NCBI GenBank assembly: GCA_964569185.1
Contig: CAZMTP010000022.1
Span: 1 to 24,867, forward strand
Source: DATIJP01 sp964569185
GTDB lineage: Bacteria > Chlamydiota > Chlamydiia > Chlamydiales > Rhabdochlamydiaceae
Length of the DNA stretch: 24,867 nucleotides
Reading direction: 5' to 3'
Positions 1-7,354 of the stretch are shown in pieces. The translations under genes and the position numbers were made by a program. The notes under the pieces are model-generated. The model made no database searches. It saw only the letters and a list, made by a program, of their open reading frames with translations, and was not told the origin of the DNA. The first letter of the stretch is position 1, and each line of letters opens with the position of its first letter.

Positions 1-951
1 ATAGAACAACTGTTTGATGAAATTTTCCTTGCTGAAGCGCGCGAGGCAAATCAAACGGGACAATATTTTAAAGCAAGTGAGGCGCTTTCTAAAGTGGGCT
101 GTACGCTCGCTGATTCGACAATTGTAAAAGAATTAGTGGAACGATCCCTTGAGAGAAACGATGTGAGGAGCGCAATTAAGTGTCTATCTAAAATTAGTTT
201 TACAGATAAATGGAAAATGGAATTACAGGTCGGATTATGCATTCTCAAGCAACCTGAAATTGCGGATGATTTAATGGAACAACTTTTGACATTCATAAAG
301 AAAATATATCCTAATGATACAGACTCTTCTTTGGTAAAGGGCATTATCGAAAGGTGCCTTAAGGAAAAAAGATATTATAAAATCGCTATTGAAGCGGCAG
401 GATGGCTTTGTTGCCTTGAGCCATTTGCTTATGTTCATGAGCAAGTTGAGATCTTGACACGCATTGCAGAAAGTTGTCTGGAAAATCAAGATTTAGAGGC
501 TGCTTATGAAGCGTACGGTAAGATGTATTTTAGACATCCTCCTCCATCCCTACCTCTTCAAGAAAAAATAGCAGAAGGTCTTATAAAGAAGGGAGAGTAC
601 GAGAAGGCGCGCGTCATCGCTGAACGTATGCCTAAGGATTCCATCAAAGCACAGGGTTTGTTGCTAAAAGTGTATTGCAAATTGGAAAATTTGGAAAAGG
701 TTTTGGAAATAATAAAGAAGATGCCGCGTGAGCTTGTGAAGGATCAATTTCGTGATGTAGCTAGGACACTTTTTTATGTCTTTAAAACGGAGAAAAGATA
801 TAAAAATGCTCTAGATGTCGCGGCTTTTATCAATGATGAAGAGAAAATAAGACATCTCCTGCGATATTTGTCCTGGGATATTCGTGGCACCCCAGAGTTG
901 TCAAAAAGAGCTTTAAATCTGGCTTTTAGAATCAACGAGACGACAACCTAG
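1..951 (+). CDS. TPR-like helical-repeat protein, 5' end outside window
   Basis: The frame is open from base 1, so the true start lies to the left; the GTG at 94 has coding sequence of the same family in front of it and is not a convincing start. About 316 codons are visible. The product is all-helical, with degenerate 33-40 residue repeats such as 'EALSKV' and 'LENQDLEAAYEAYGKM'. It is a clear paralogue of the gene at 2438-4021: both share EALSKV, a KWK..L.VGL.IL block and a near-identical 'CLKEKRYY..A.EA' block in the same order. I infer a protein-interaction scaffold; no catalytic motif is visible. Its stop overlaps by 4 nt the stop of the convergent gene at 948-1796. A 6-bp inverted repeat (943-948/954-959) sits on the overlap but has no T-tract. 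Confidence 0.8.
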   Translation: MEQLFDEIFLAEAREANQTGQYFKASEALSKVGCTLADSTIVKELVERSLERNDVRSAIKCLSKISFTDKWKMELQVGLCILKQPEIADDLMEQLLTFIKKIYPNDTDSSLVKGIIERCLKEKRYYKIAIEAAGWLCCLEPFAYVHEQVEILTRIAESCLENQDLEAAYEAYGKMYFRHPPPSLPLQEKIAEGLIKKGEYEKARVIAERMPKDSIKAQGLLLKVYCKLENLEKVLEIIKKMPRELVKDQFRDVARTLFYVFKTEKRYKNALDVAAFINDEEKIRHLLRYLSWDIRGTPELSKRALNLAFRINETTT

Positions 952-1796
952 CGGGTTGTTAATTGCTTAAGAGTGATTTCGAGGAAGTTTCCCTCTTTGT
1001 AGCGATGGATAATGGTTTTGTACTGTTTTAGGTAATCTTTTTTAAGGTTAAGCGTTTCAGGATCATTAGGAATCACTCTAAACCCAGGCAAAGTCATCAG
1101 GAGTGGATTGAAATCTAAAATATCGCCTTCAGTAAATGATTGGAGCTGACCATCTATGTTTTTATCTAAAGAAAATTGATGGAATAGCCAGGCATTATTT
1201 CTCCCATATCCCAGTAAAGTCCCTAGAAGACCAGCATGATGATGCAAAACCTCATGAATATTTTCCTGTTGGCATCTTTGCAAGATTTCTTCAGCTGTGA
1301 TCTGATCTCCTAAAATGGTGCGAAAATCCTCTATATGATCTCTGATTTTTTGCAGAAAGTGTTCTTTATGGATCATCACAATTTCTACCCAATCGTATTG
1401 GGGGGTGTAAGGATATTTTCTAATTGTCATCACAAATGTATTGGAGGGAAAAAGGTCTTTGTATTTTTCCCAAGTTTCCCACCCTTTTCTTAGTCGTAGA
1501 TTATCTATATGCAATGGATCCAAAAAATAAATCCAAGAATACCTAAATGGCTGGACACCGCTGGTCGATTTTGTATCTAAAAAGCAACAGGTCGCCATCG
1601 GCTTGTTGCCAAAGAGCACATAAGAAAAATCTCCATTTAAATAATAAAAAAACCATTCCAGAGATTTACGATCTCTTTCAGGTATATGCCCAATTTTTTG
1701 GGACAACTTATGAGTTTTTTGGTCATTTCTCAGAAATAAGAAAAGACATAAAAAGCTAATTAGGCATCCACAAAATGACCAGAATATCTTTTTCAT
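948..1796 (-). CDS. membrane-anchored or exported protein of unknown family
   Basis: 282 residues. The N-terminus (about residues 4-22, FWSFCGCLISFLCLFLFLR) is one hydrophobic segment, either an uncleaved anchor or a signal peptide; the cysteines do not form a clear lipobox. The rest looks soluble and globular, with a GDFSYVLFGNKPMA stretch and a HEVLHHHAGLLGTLLGYGRNNAWLF stretch. From memory such segments recur in lineage-specific proteins of environmental chlamydiae, but I cannot assign a function. An extended -10-like box (TGA-TAATAT, minus strand 1803-1811) lies 6 nt before the ATG and no Shine-Dalgarno is seen, so the mRNA may be leaderless. It is convergent with the upstream TPR-like gene. 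Confidence 0.7.
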   Translation of the reverse strand: MKKIFWSFCGCLISFLCLFLFLRNDQKTHKLSQKIGHIPERDRKSLEWFFYYLNGDFSYVLFGNKPMATCCFLDTKSTSGVQPFRYSWIYFLDPLHIDNLRLRKGWETWEKYKDLFPSNTFVMTIRKYPYTPQYDWVEIVMIHKEHFLQKIRDHIEDFRTILGDQITAEEILQRCQQENIHEVLHHHAGLLGTLLGYGRNNAWLFHQFSLDKNIDGQLQSFTEGDILDFNPLLMTLPGFRVIPNDPETLNLKKDYLKQYKTIIHRYKEGNFLEITLKQLTTR

Positions 1797-1844
1797 TTTC
1801 TTATATTATCAATAAAAAAGGAAAAATGGCAAAATTGGATATTT

Positions 1845-2168
1845 TTATTTTCTGCTAGGGCAATCTTTATTTTTACAGTAGCTATCCAATATACCATTTA
1901 TTCGTCCACAGAAAGGGCATTGCCAAGTGAGAGTGAATTCATCCGCGCGTACGTTATTAAAATAACAGCCTTGTACATCTGTATGGATGCTTTCAGTTTG
2001 GACCCAATTGTTGTTTACATTAATAAATAAACCTTCTTCCCCAATGTAAATTTGGTTGGGACCAATATATGTCTTTTCACATGAGAAAAATTTTGTTTTT
2101 TCAGAGGTGTGCCCTGCAGGGTTATCTACAAAAAATATCAATAGAGAAAATGCAACTAGAAATTTCAT
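1845..2168 (-). CDS. small exported protein with C-terminal zinc ribbon
   Basis: 107 residues. Residues 1-20 (MKFLVAFSLLIFFVDNPAGH) form a signal peptide. The C-terminus holds C-P-F-C and, about 12 residues on, C-K-N-K-D-C, a four-cysteine arrangement typical of a small zinc ribbon; two further cysteines (FFSCEK and QGCYF) lie in the middle. A good ribosome-binding site (AAGGAA, 7 nt spacing) supports the ATG. It is transcribed in the same direction as the gene at 948-1796, 48 nt upstream of it, and both are exported, so they may share a transcript. I do not recognise the family. Zinc binding is inferred from cysteine spacing; if the protein is periplasmic the cysteines could instead form disulfides. 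Confidence 0.7.
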   Translation of the reverse strand: MKFLVAFSLLIFFVDNPAGHTSEKTKFFSCEKTYIGPNQIYIGEEGLFINVNNNWVQTESIHTDVQGCYFNNVRADEFTLTWQCPFCGRINGILDSYCKNKDCPSRK

Positions 2169-2278
2169 AATATTTTCCTTGTTGTTAGATCTAGAAAAGA
2201 TATAAATTAAATGTTTATTTGATTTTCAGCAAATATATATTTTAATCTACGAAAAAAATGCAACTCTTTTTCCCAATA

Positions 2279-2287
2279 TGCTATCCT
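2279..2287 (+). promoter_or_regulatory. extended -10 promoter element (TGC-TATCCT)
   Basis: TGnTATCCT motif at 2279-2287. It would start transcription near 2294, giving a short leader with a GAGG ribosome-binding site (2305-2308) before the 36-codon reading frame at 2313 and, further on, the TPR-like gene at 2438. No good -35 box is seen. The same TATCCT variant occurs ahead of rlmN. Confidence 0.4.
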
Positions 2288-2312
2288 AATCTATCAAAAA
2301 ATATGAGGTGTT

Positions 2313-2423
2313 ATGTCTGATGCTTCGATTTCAGGTTATTTTTCATTGGATCATGTTCCGGGTAAATCCTACGAGATGATGACGATAGAAGGTAAAAAAC
2401 TTGCTCTGCTCATTGGTTCTTAA
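2313..2423 (+). CDS. possible 36-residue small protein or leader peptide
   Basis: ATG at 2313 preceded by GAGG (2305-2308) and an extended -10 at 2279-2287; ends in TAA followed at once by TAG. The peptide begins MSDASISGYFSLDHVPGKSY and ends KKLALLIGS. The ribosome-binding site of the following TPR-like gene (AGGGAT) begins 1 nt after the TAA, so the two would be translated from one mRNA with only a 14-nt gap. It may be a true small protein, a leader peptide, or the detached N-terminus of a longer ancestor of the downstream gene. It has no recognisable domain. Confidence 0.4.
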   Translation: MSDASISGYFSLDHVPGKSYEMMTIEGKKLALLIGS

Positions 2424-2437
2424 TAGGGATTAAAAAC

Positions 2438-4021
2438 GTGGTATCTCACAGTTCTGAAATTCAGTTTGAAACAAAAGGAAAATCGTTAAAAGATATAGTG
2501 GAAGTTGTTGAGAAAGGATGCGATGCAAAACTCAACATTTTCTCAGTGCATGGATTTTTTACCAGAATTTGGAATGTTTTTCTTAGATTTTTGGTCAGAT
2601 GCGGTTTTAAAAGCTACACACCTCAAATAGATAAAATTCATCAAATTGCAACAGAAATCCGAGCTGCTGAAAATTTTAAATTGTATTCAGAACTCTCGCC
2701 TACAGGCCACAGTCTGTTTTTCTTTAAAAAACAGGTAGAAGTCATTATTGATTTTTTCAAGGAATTGTCGGAAGGTCAAAGGGCAGTTTTTGGTGTTTTA
2801 GAACAACACCTAGATAAAAATAATCTTTCCACAATTCCAGCCTGTATCGATAGAGCAGAAGCGCTTCAAACTTGTTTTGAAACATATGAAACAGAATATG
2901 ACAAAATCAATCCCCATCACACAGTGTCTGCTGCTGGAAAAGCATATGAATGTCCGCTGTTTGGCAAAGAAAAATTGCGTATTATATGGGAATTTGATGA
3001 CATTTTCTATATCGTGGCAAGGGGAGCTTATTTAGAAAATGATCTGCCTAAAGCTGCTGAGGCGCTTTCTAAAGTCAAATATATTCCTGGTCGTGATGCT
3101 GCAGCTGCAAAATTTGTTTCTGATTTGATTGATGGCTGTCTTGAAAAACAGGATACAGCAAATGCACTGCTCGCTCTCAAGAAAGTGTTTTTAATTAAAT
3201 GGAAAGAGCAGTTAAAGGTGGGATTAGCGATTCTTAATAGTCCTACCGTTACAGAAGAAGGGATTAAAACAGTTTTTGGACTTGCTGAACAGGTGCGATA
3301 TGAAGATCAAGAATCGATATTGGTAAACCTCATTATTGAAAAATGTCTTAAAGAAAAGCGCTATTACAATCTCGCTGTTGAAGCTGTAGAATTTTATTAT
3401 TTTGACTCTCCTAGAGGAGGGCGGCGTCATCACGAGATGCACAAGGCGCTAGAAAAAATTGCTTATGCTTGTCTTGAGCAGGGGGACTTAGCCATTGCTA
3501 AACAGGCCCACGACAAGATGCAATCTGATAAAACGCCTGTTGCGCTTCGAGAGAAATTAGCCGAAGCTTTTGTTGCTAAAAAGGATTATACAACTGCGGG
3601 TAGAATCGCTGTTAAAATCGGCTGCGATGTGATACAAGACCGTCCGAGGGCAAATTACTGGATGTATCGCATTGCGCAAGAATATGTTGCTTTAAGTAAT
3701 TTTAAAGATGCTGCAGAAGTGTTCCGTTTCATGTTTAGAAGTGCTATTCTGCCTGAATATTGTAAATTCGCTAGACATGTTTTTAGTAGCTGTTTCCAAG
3801 CCAAAGACTATAGTAGTGCAATAAGCGCCGCCAACTTCATTTATAGTGAAGAGGAGACAAGCAAAACTTTGCTTCAGATTGCAAACAATTGTCTTAATAA
3901 CAAAGATTTTGACACTGCGCGCTCTGCTTTGTTTTTTGCCACGCATGGAAAATGTAAAGAAGAACACGAAAAGCTGTCAAAACAGCTTCAACAGCAAAGT
4001 GCAGGACCTGCAACAAAGTAA
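2438..4021 (+). CDS. TPR-like helical-repeat protein, paralogue of the gene at 1-951
   Basis: 527 residues from a GTG start supported by AGGGAT with 7-8 nt spacing. Residues about 38-57 (HGFFTRIWNVFLRFLVRCGF) are hydrophobic to amphipathic and could touch a membrane. From about residue 190 onward the protein is a chain of helical hairpins with TPR/Sel1-like spacing. The segments around residues 205-215 (AAEALSKV), 245-265 (KWKEQLKVGLAIL) and 295-312 (CLKEKRYYNLAVEA) match the neighbouring gene at 1-951, so the two arose by duplication. No signal peptide or enzymatic motif is seen. A role as a host- or partner-binding scaffold is inference from family style and the AT-rich setting. Confidence 0.8.
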   Translation: MVSHSSEIQFETKGKSLKDIVEVVEKGCDAKLNIFSVHGFFTRIWNVFLRFLVRCGFKSYTPQIDKIHQIATEIRAAENFKLYSELSPTGHSLFFFKKQVEVIIDFFKELSEGQRAVFGVLEQHLDKNNLSTIPACIDRAEALQTCFETYETEYDKINPHHTVSAAGKAYECPLFGKEKLRIIWEFDDIFYIVARGAYLENDLPKAAEALSKVKYIPGRDAAAAKFVSDLIDGCLEKQDTANALLALKKVFLIKWKEQLKVGLAILNSPTVTEEGIKTVFGLAEQVRYEDQESILVNLIIEKCLKEKRYYNLAVEAVEFYYFDSPRGGRRHHEMHKALEKIAYACLEQGDLAIAKQAHDKMQSDKTPVALREKLAEAFVAKKDYTTAGRIAVKIGCDVIQDRPRANYWMYRIAQEYVALSNFKDAAEVFRFMFRSAILPEYCKFARHVFSSCFQAKDYSSAISAANFIYSEEETSKTLLQIANNCLNNKDFDTARSALFFATHGKCKEEHEKLSKQLQQQSAGPATK

Positions 4022-4066
4022 TCGCGTGCATTGTGCCTGATCTGGTATTGTGCTTGCCGGTAAAAT

Positions 4067-4957
4067 ATGCATACGGCTGTTTTTAGCGGACTAGCACTCG
4101 GTGACGGGCTGATCGCCATGGTGCTGGCCCATAATCTTTTCCTCAATGGACACAAAGTGGTTCTATTCCACCGCTTCTTGGGGGAATTGCAATCCTGGTT
4201 TCCGCATATTCCGATCCAGCCCTATCCACCCGACCTTAAGAATTTTGAGCGGTTTTTTCTCATCTGTGAAAATACGTCCTGGATGCAGGAACTGTTGCAA
4301 ACTGTTTTAACTAAGCATCGAGACAAGACCACGGTGCTTAATCCGATTGCAACGCCTAATACCGACTACCGTTTTTGGGAGGAGGGCCGCTTCAATGGCA
4401 GTAAGCCTTTTGCTGAGAATTTATATCTTTTCTGCCGCAATGTACTAGAACTGTCTCATGCGGTCCGGGAAAATGGGATTGTGGTGCCCCAAGAGGTGAC
4501 GCCGAAAAAATACCCGCACAGAATTGTTCTCCATCCGATGAGTTCGCGTGCCACAAAAAATTGGCCCAAAGAGAAATTTCTGAAATTGCGCCAGCTATTG
4601 CAGCTGCAAGGTTATGATCCCTGCTTTATTGTTGCACCGCATGAAAAAGAGGGATGGGAGGAGGCGTACTGTTTAAATAGTCTTTCAGAGCTGGCCTCTT
4701 TTATCTGCGAATCGGGATACATGATCGGCAATGATTCGGGTATTGGCCATCTTGCCTCTTGTTTGGGAGTGCCGACGCTCACGATTTGCCGCAATGCGCG
4801 TCTGGCCCATTTCTGGCGGCCTTCTTGGGCTCAAGGAGAGCTCTGTCTGCCTTCCAAATGGTTGCCCAATCTTAAAGGGCTCCGTTTGCGTGACCGCTTC
4901 TGGCAAAAGGCGGTCTCTGTAGACAAGGTGTTGCATGCATTTGAAGGCTTAAGATGA
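4067..4957 (+). CDS. GT9-family (heptosyltransferase-like) glycosyltransferase
   Basis: 296 residues. The N-terminal half starts with a Rossmann-like segment (MHTAVFSGLALGDGLIAMVL). The C-terminal half has the hallmarks of glycosyltransferase family 9: HPMSSRATKNWPKEKF (156-171) and GNDSGIGHLASCLGVPTLTI (221-240), the nucleotide-sugar binding block of WaaC/WaaF proteins. The family moves ADP-heptose or a related sugar onto lipopolysaccharide core at the inner membrane; the sugar used here cannot be read from sequence. It is somewhat shorter than typical 320-350 residue members. No Shine-Dalgarno is visible; a weak extended -10 (TGG-TATTGT, 4043-4051) lies 15 nt before the ATG. Its stop overlaps the next gene in an ATGA junction, so the pair is translationally coupled. 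Confidence 0.8.
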   Translation: MHTAVFSGLALGDGLIAMVLAHNLFLNGHKVVLFHRFLGELQSWFPHIPIQPYPPDLKNFERFFLICENTSWMQELLQTVLTKHRDKTTVLNPIATPNTDYRFWEEGRFNGSKPFAENLYLFCRNVLELSHAVRENGIVVPQEVTPKKYPHRIVLHPMSSRATKNWPKEKFLKLRQLLQLQGYDPCFIVAPHEKEGWEEAYCLNSLSELASFICESGYMIGNDSGIGHLASCLGVPTLTICRNARLAHFWRPSWAQGELCLPSKWLPNLKGLRLRDRFWQKAVSVDKVLHAFEGLR

Positions 4958-5754
4958 AAAAAATGGTCTGGGCAGCATTTCTTTTTGTAGGGTTGTTCTT
5001 TGTGGGACGCTCGCTCTGGTTTGCCTATCATAAATCGCCCGGTTTCTCTGTCAGTAAAATGAAAGCTTCCATTACCCCTCGGAAAGAATGGGAAGTGCCG
5101 CGTCCCGAAGGGGCGCAAGAAGAGGAGCTGCGCGAGATTTTTAAACAAAAATTCTATTTTCTCTCTGCCGGCTACCAAAGTTATGCATTTATCAGTGAAG
5201 ATGAGCGGACCATCATTAAATTTTTTCGTATGAAGCGGCTTTCGCATGCCTCCACCGATGCCCTTTTTCATCCGAAAAAAGTGGAAACACATAAAAAAAA
5301 TTTATCTCTTATTTTTAACGCCTATAAGCTGGCCTATGATGAGTTCAAAGAAGACTCTGGATTGATCTATATCCATCTGAATAAAACAGATTTTTTAAAT
5401 GCGATGCTGTCTATTACAGATCAGAGCGGTAGGGAAGCTCTGGTCGATCTGGACGGGCTCCATTTTGTGATCCAGGAGAAGGCCGAATCGCTTTTCCCTT
5501 ATTTGCATAAGTTCATAGAAAAGAAGGACAAAGAGGGCTTTGACAGGGCTGTAGCCGCGCTTTTGGCGCTCATTCAGAGGCGGCATGAAAAGGGGATCGC
5601 AGATGAGGACAAGGGCATTGCAGAAAACTATGGGTTTATTGAGGATCGGCCGATCCAATTTGATATTGGGCGCATCTATAAAGGAAAAATTGAAGGGGAA
5701 TATGAAGAGATCTTGCGCCGCCTTCACTGGTGGATGCAATTAAACCCGATATAG
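4954..5754 (+). CDS. membrane-anchored protein with kinase-like fold
   Basis: 266 residues. Residues 4-25 form one transmembrane anchor, leaving a soluble domain outside or at the membrane. The soluble part has features reminiscent of the protein kinase/lipopolysaccharide kinase superfamily: GYQSYAFISEDERTIIKFF (73-91), like a strand-turn-strand with the ATP-binding lysine at K89; KGIADEDKGIAENYGF (213-228), like a catalytic loop with Asp and Asn (D217 or D219, N225); and QFDIGR (235-240), in the place of DFG. These are pattern similarities only, and the helix-C glutamate is not obvious. The start codon lies inside the stop of the GT9 gene, so a role in modifying the same glycan or lipid is a reasonable inference. 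A non-enzymatic pseudokinase is equally possible. Confidence 0.65.
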   Translation: MKKMVWAAFLFVGLFFVGRSLWFAYHKSPGFSVSKMKASITPRKEWEVPRPEGAQEEELREIFKQKFYFLSAGYQSYAFISEDERTIIKFFRMKRLSHASTDALFHPKKVETHKKNLSLIFNAYKLAYDEFKEDSGLIYIHLNKTDFLNAMLSITDQSGREALVDLDGLHFVIQEKAESLFPYLHKFIEKKDKEGFDRAVAALLALIQRRHEKGIADEDKGIAENYGFIEDRPIQFDIGRIYKGKIEGEYEEILRRLHWWMQLNPI

Positions 5755-5763
5755 TGGTATCCT
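5755..5763 (+). promoter_or_regulatory. extended -10 (TGG-TATCCT) placing rlmN on a leaderless mRNA
   Basis: TGGTATCCT begins directly after the stop codon of the kinase-like gene, with only 6 nt between the hexamer and the rlmN ATG, so transcription would begin at or next to the ATG. No Shine-Dalgarno precedes rlmN. No experimental support is available. Confidence 0.4.
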
Positions 5764-5769
5764 TTCCCT

Positions 5770-6816
5770 ATGAAAGGATTATTTGGACTCACAGAAAGTG
5801 AAATAAAAAGTTGGGTGGTCGAGAAGGGCGAAAAGCCTTTCCGGGCGACTCAGATTTTTGAATGGATCTACCAGAAGCAGGCGCTCTCTTGGGAAGAGAT
5901 GACCAATCTTTCCAAATCATTTCGCGACACGCTCGCGCAATCTTTTACTCTCCATGCGCTTAAACTGGTCCGGGCGGTCGATTCGGCCGATGGGGAAACC
6001 ACCAAATTTTTGTGGCAGCTTGCCGATGGCAAATTAGTAGAGTCAGTACTCATTTATGCACCTGGAAGACGCACAGTCTGTGTCTCCTCTCAGGTAGGAT
6101 GCCCAGCGCGGTGCGCTTTTTGCGCCTCTGGAAAACAGGGACTCAAGCGAAATCTTTCTGTGGAAGAAATTGTGGAACAGGTGGTTTTAATCGACCAGCA
6201 ATTGCACCAAAAAGGGGAGCGGGTCTGTCATGTGGTCTTTATGGGCATGGGAGAGCCATTTGAGAATTATGAGAATGTATTGCGCGCTATCTTATTGCTG
6301 AATGATCCCAAAGGCTTAAACATTTCTCAGAGAAAGATCACTGTCTCTACAGTAGGCATTGTAGAGAATATTGTCCGTTTTGCTGATGAGGGGCTGCAGG
6401 TGAATCTAGCGCTTTCGCTGCACGCGCCCAATCAACGCATCCGCCAAAAAATCATCCCGTACGCGCGCAAATATGCGCTAGAAGATCTTCTCAATGCGAT
6501 GCTCTATTTTACCAAGAAGACTAAGCGAGACATCACTTATGAATATACGCTGCTTGCGGGCATTAATGATTCCAAAGAGCAGGCGCAGGAGCTGGCACGC
6601 CTTTTAAAAGGCCATCCCTGCACAGTCAATTTAATCCCCTATAACCCGATCGATGGCATTCGACTCAATCGCCCTGAAAAAGAGCAGATCGAACTATTTC
6701 GTCATGTATTAGACGAAGCCAAAATCCCTAATACTTGCCGCTATACTAAAGGGAAAGATATTGCGGCAGCCTGTGGTCAACTCGCTCTAAAAGAAGAATC
6801 TCCTTTAAATAGCTAG
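5770..6816 (+). CDS. rlmN: dual-specificity rRNA/tRNA adenine-C2 methyltransferase RlmN
   Basis: 348 residues, usual length. A radical-SAM enzyme that methylates C2 of A2503 in 23S rRNA and of A37 in some tRNAs. The [4Fe-4S] cysteines form C-P-A-R-C-A-F-C at 111-118; FMGMGEPFENYENV and VNLALSLHAPNQ are the conserved SAM and core blocks; ACGQL near the C-terminus carries the methyl-carrying cysteine (C335, equivalent to E. coli C355), with C118 as its partner. The family often confers intrinsic tolerance to some ribosome-targeting drugs. It follows the kinase-like gene by 15 nt but has its own extended -10. The large inverted repeat at 6833-6859 lies 16 nt past its stop and may act as its terminator. 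Confidence 0.95.
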   Translation: MKGLFGLTESEIKSWVVEKGEKPFRATQIFEWIYQKQALSWEEMTNLSKSFRDTLAQSFTLHALKLVRAVDSADGETTKFLWQLADGKLVESVLIYAPGRRTVCVSSQVGCPARCAFCASGKQGLKRNLSVEEIVEQVVLIDQQLHQKGERVCHVVFMGMGEPFENYENVLRAILLLNDPKGLNISQRKITVSTVGIVENIVRFADEGLQVNLALSLHAPNQRIRQKIIPYARKYALEDLLNAMLYFTKKTKRDITYEYTLLAGINDSKEQAQELARLLKGHPCTVNLIPYNPIDGIRLNRPEKEQIELFRHVLDEAKIPNTCRYTKGKDIAAACGQLALKEESPLNS

Positions 6817-6820
6817 AAAA

Positions 6821-6859
6821 TATGTCTTATATGACATAAAAATCAGTGATTTTTATGTC
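6821..6859. promoter_or_regulatory. palindromic operator (three half-sites) upstream of the Xre/Fic pair
   Basis: Positions 6833-6845 and 6847-6859 form a perfect 13-bp inverted repeat around the single base 6846. A further TATGTC half-site at 6821-6826 pairs as an inverted repeat with GACATA at 6833-6838 across 6 nt. This gives three half-sites in alternating orientation just upstream of, and overlapping, the expected -35 position of the xre promoter, as expected for autoregulation by the Xre protein. The long stem followed by a T-run (6860-6863) could also end rlmN transcription. Confidence 0.7.
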
Positions 6860-6864
6860 TTTTG

Positions 6865-6873
6865 TGCTATATT
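6865..6873 (+). promoter_or_regulatory. extended -10 promoter of the xre-fic operon
   Basis: TGC-TATATT at 6865-6873, 13 nt before the ATG at 6887. The leader would be about 6-7 nt, with no Shine-Dalgarno. The -35 region falls inside the palindrome at 6833-6859, so a bound repressor would block polymerase. Confidence 0.5.
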
Positions 6874-6886
6874 TAAATTAAAAAGC

Positions 6887-7348
6887 ATGAAACGTTTTAT
6901 TTCTTCTGAAAAGCTTCTCATTGAGGAACTTGCGCATGCAGCGAAAAAAGCAAAAGAAGTTTCTAGAGGACTTTCTTTAAATTCTTTAATCAAAATGATC
7001 CGAATTCAATTAGGGATGTCCCAAAAAGTTTTAAGCAAACGATCGGGTATTCCTCAGGCTGCTATTTCTCGGATTGAAAAAGGTAAAAAAAATGTTGCCA
7101 TAGACACTTTAAATAAAATTTTAAAGGCTTTATATTGCGACCTCGTTATGGTTCCTTTGCTTTTGGAACCCATTGATTCTATTCGGAAAAAGCAAGCCAA
7201 GAAAAAAGCAGAAAAGCACATTCATTATTTAAAAGGGACGATGAATTTAGAAGTTCAGCAACCTGATTCTCGGTTAGTTGAAGAACTATTAAAGCAGGAA
7301 GAAGACCGTTTACTAAAAAAGCCGGGTTCAGAGCTTTGGGAAGAGTGA
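6887..7348 (+). CDS. Xre-family regulator, 'mobile mystery protein A' type (putative Fic antitoxin)
   Basis: 153 residues. An HTH_3/Xre domain spans about 34-90: LGMSQKVLSKRSGIPQAAIS carries the helix-turn-helix, then RIEKGKK and LNKILKALYCDLVMVPL. The C-terminal tail (HYLKGTMNLEVQQPD ... PGSELWEE) resembles the conserved tail of mobile mystery protein A, a family described as always paired with a Fic protein (mobile mystery protein B) and often found on mobile DNA. It starts 6 nt ahead of fic in one operon. I expect it to bind the palindrome at 6821-6859. The (S/T)xxxE(G/N) Fic-inhibitory motif is not visible, so neutralisation, if it occurs, works differently. Confidence 0.85.
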   Translation: MKRFISSEKLLIEELAHAAKKAKEVSRGLSLNSLIKMIRIQLGMSQKVLSKRSGIPQAAISRIEKGKKNVAIDTLNKILKALYCDLVMVPLLLEPIDSIRKKQAKKKAEKHIHYLKGTMNLEVQQPDSRLVEELLKQEEDRLLKKPGSELWEE

Positions 7349-7354
7349 TAAAAT

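Noticed and set aside
4612..5292. Long antisense reading frames over the GT9 and kinase-like genes
   Set aside because: Lie opposite well-supported coding sequence; their products are basic, low-complexity and without recognisable domains.
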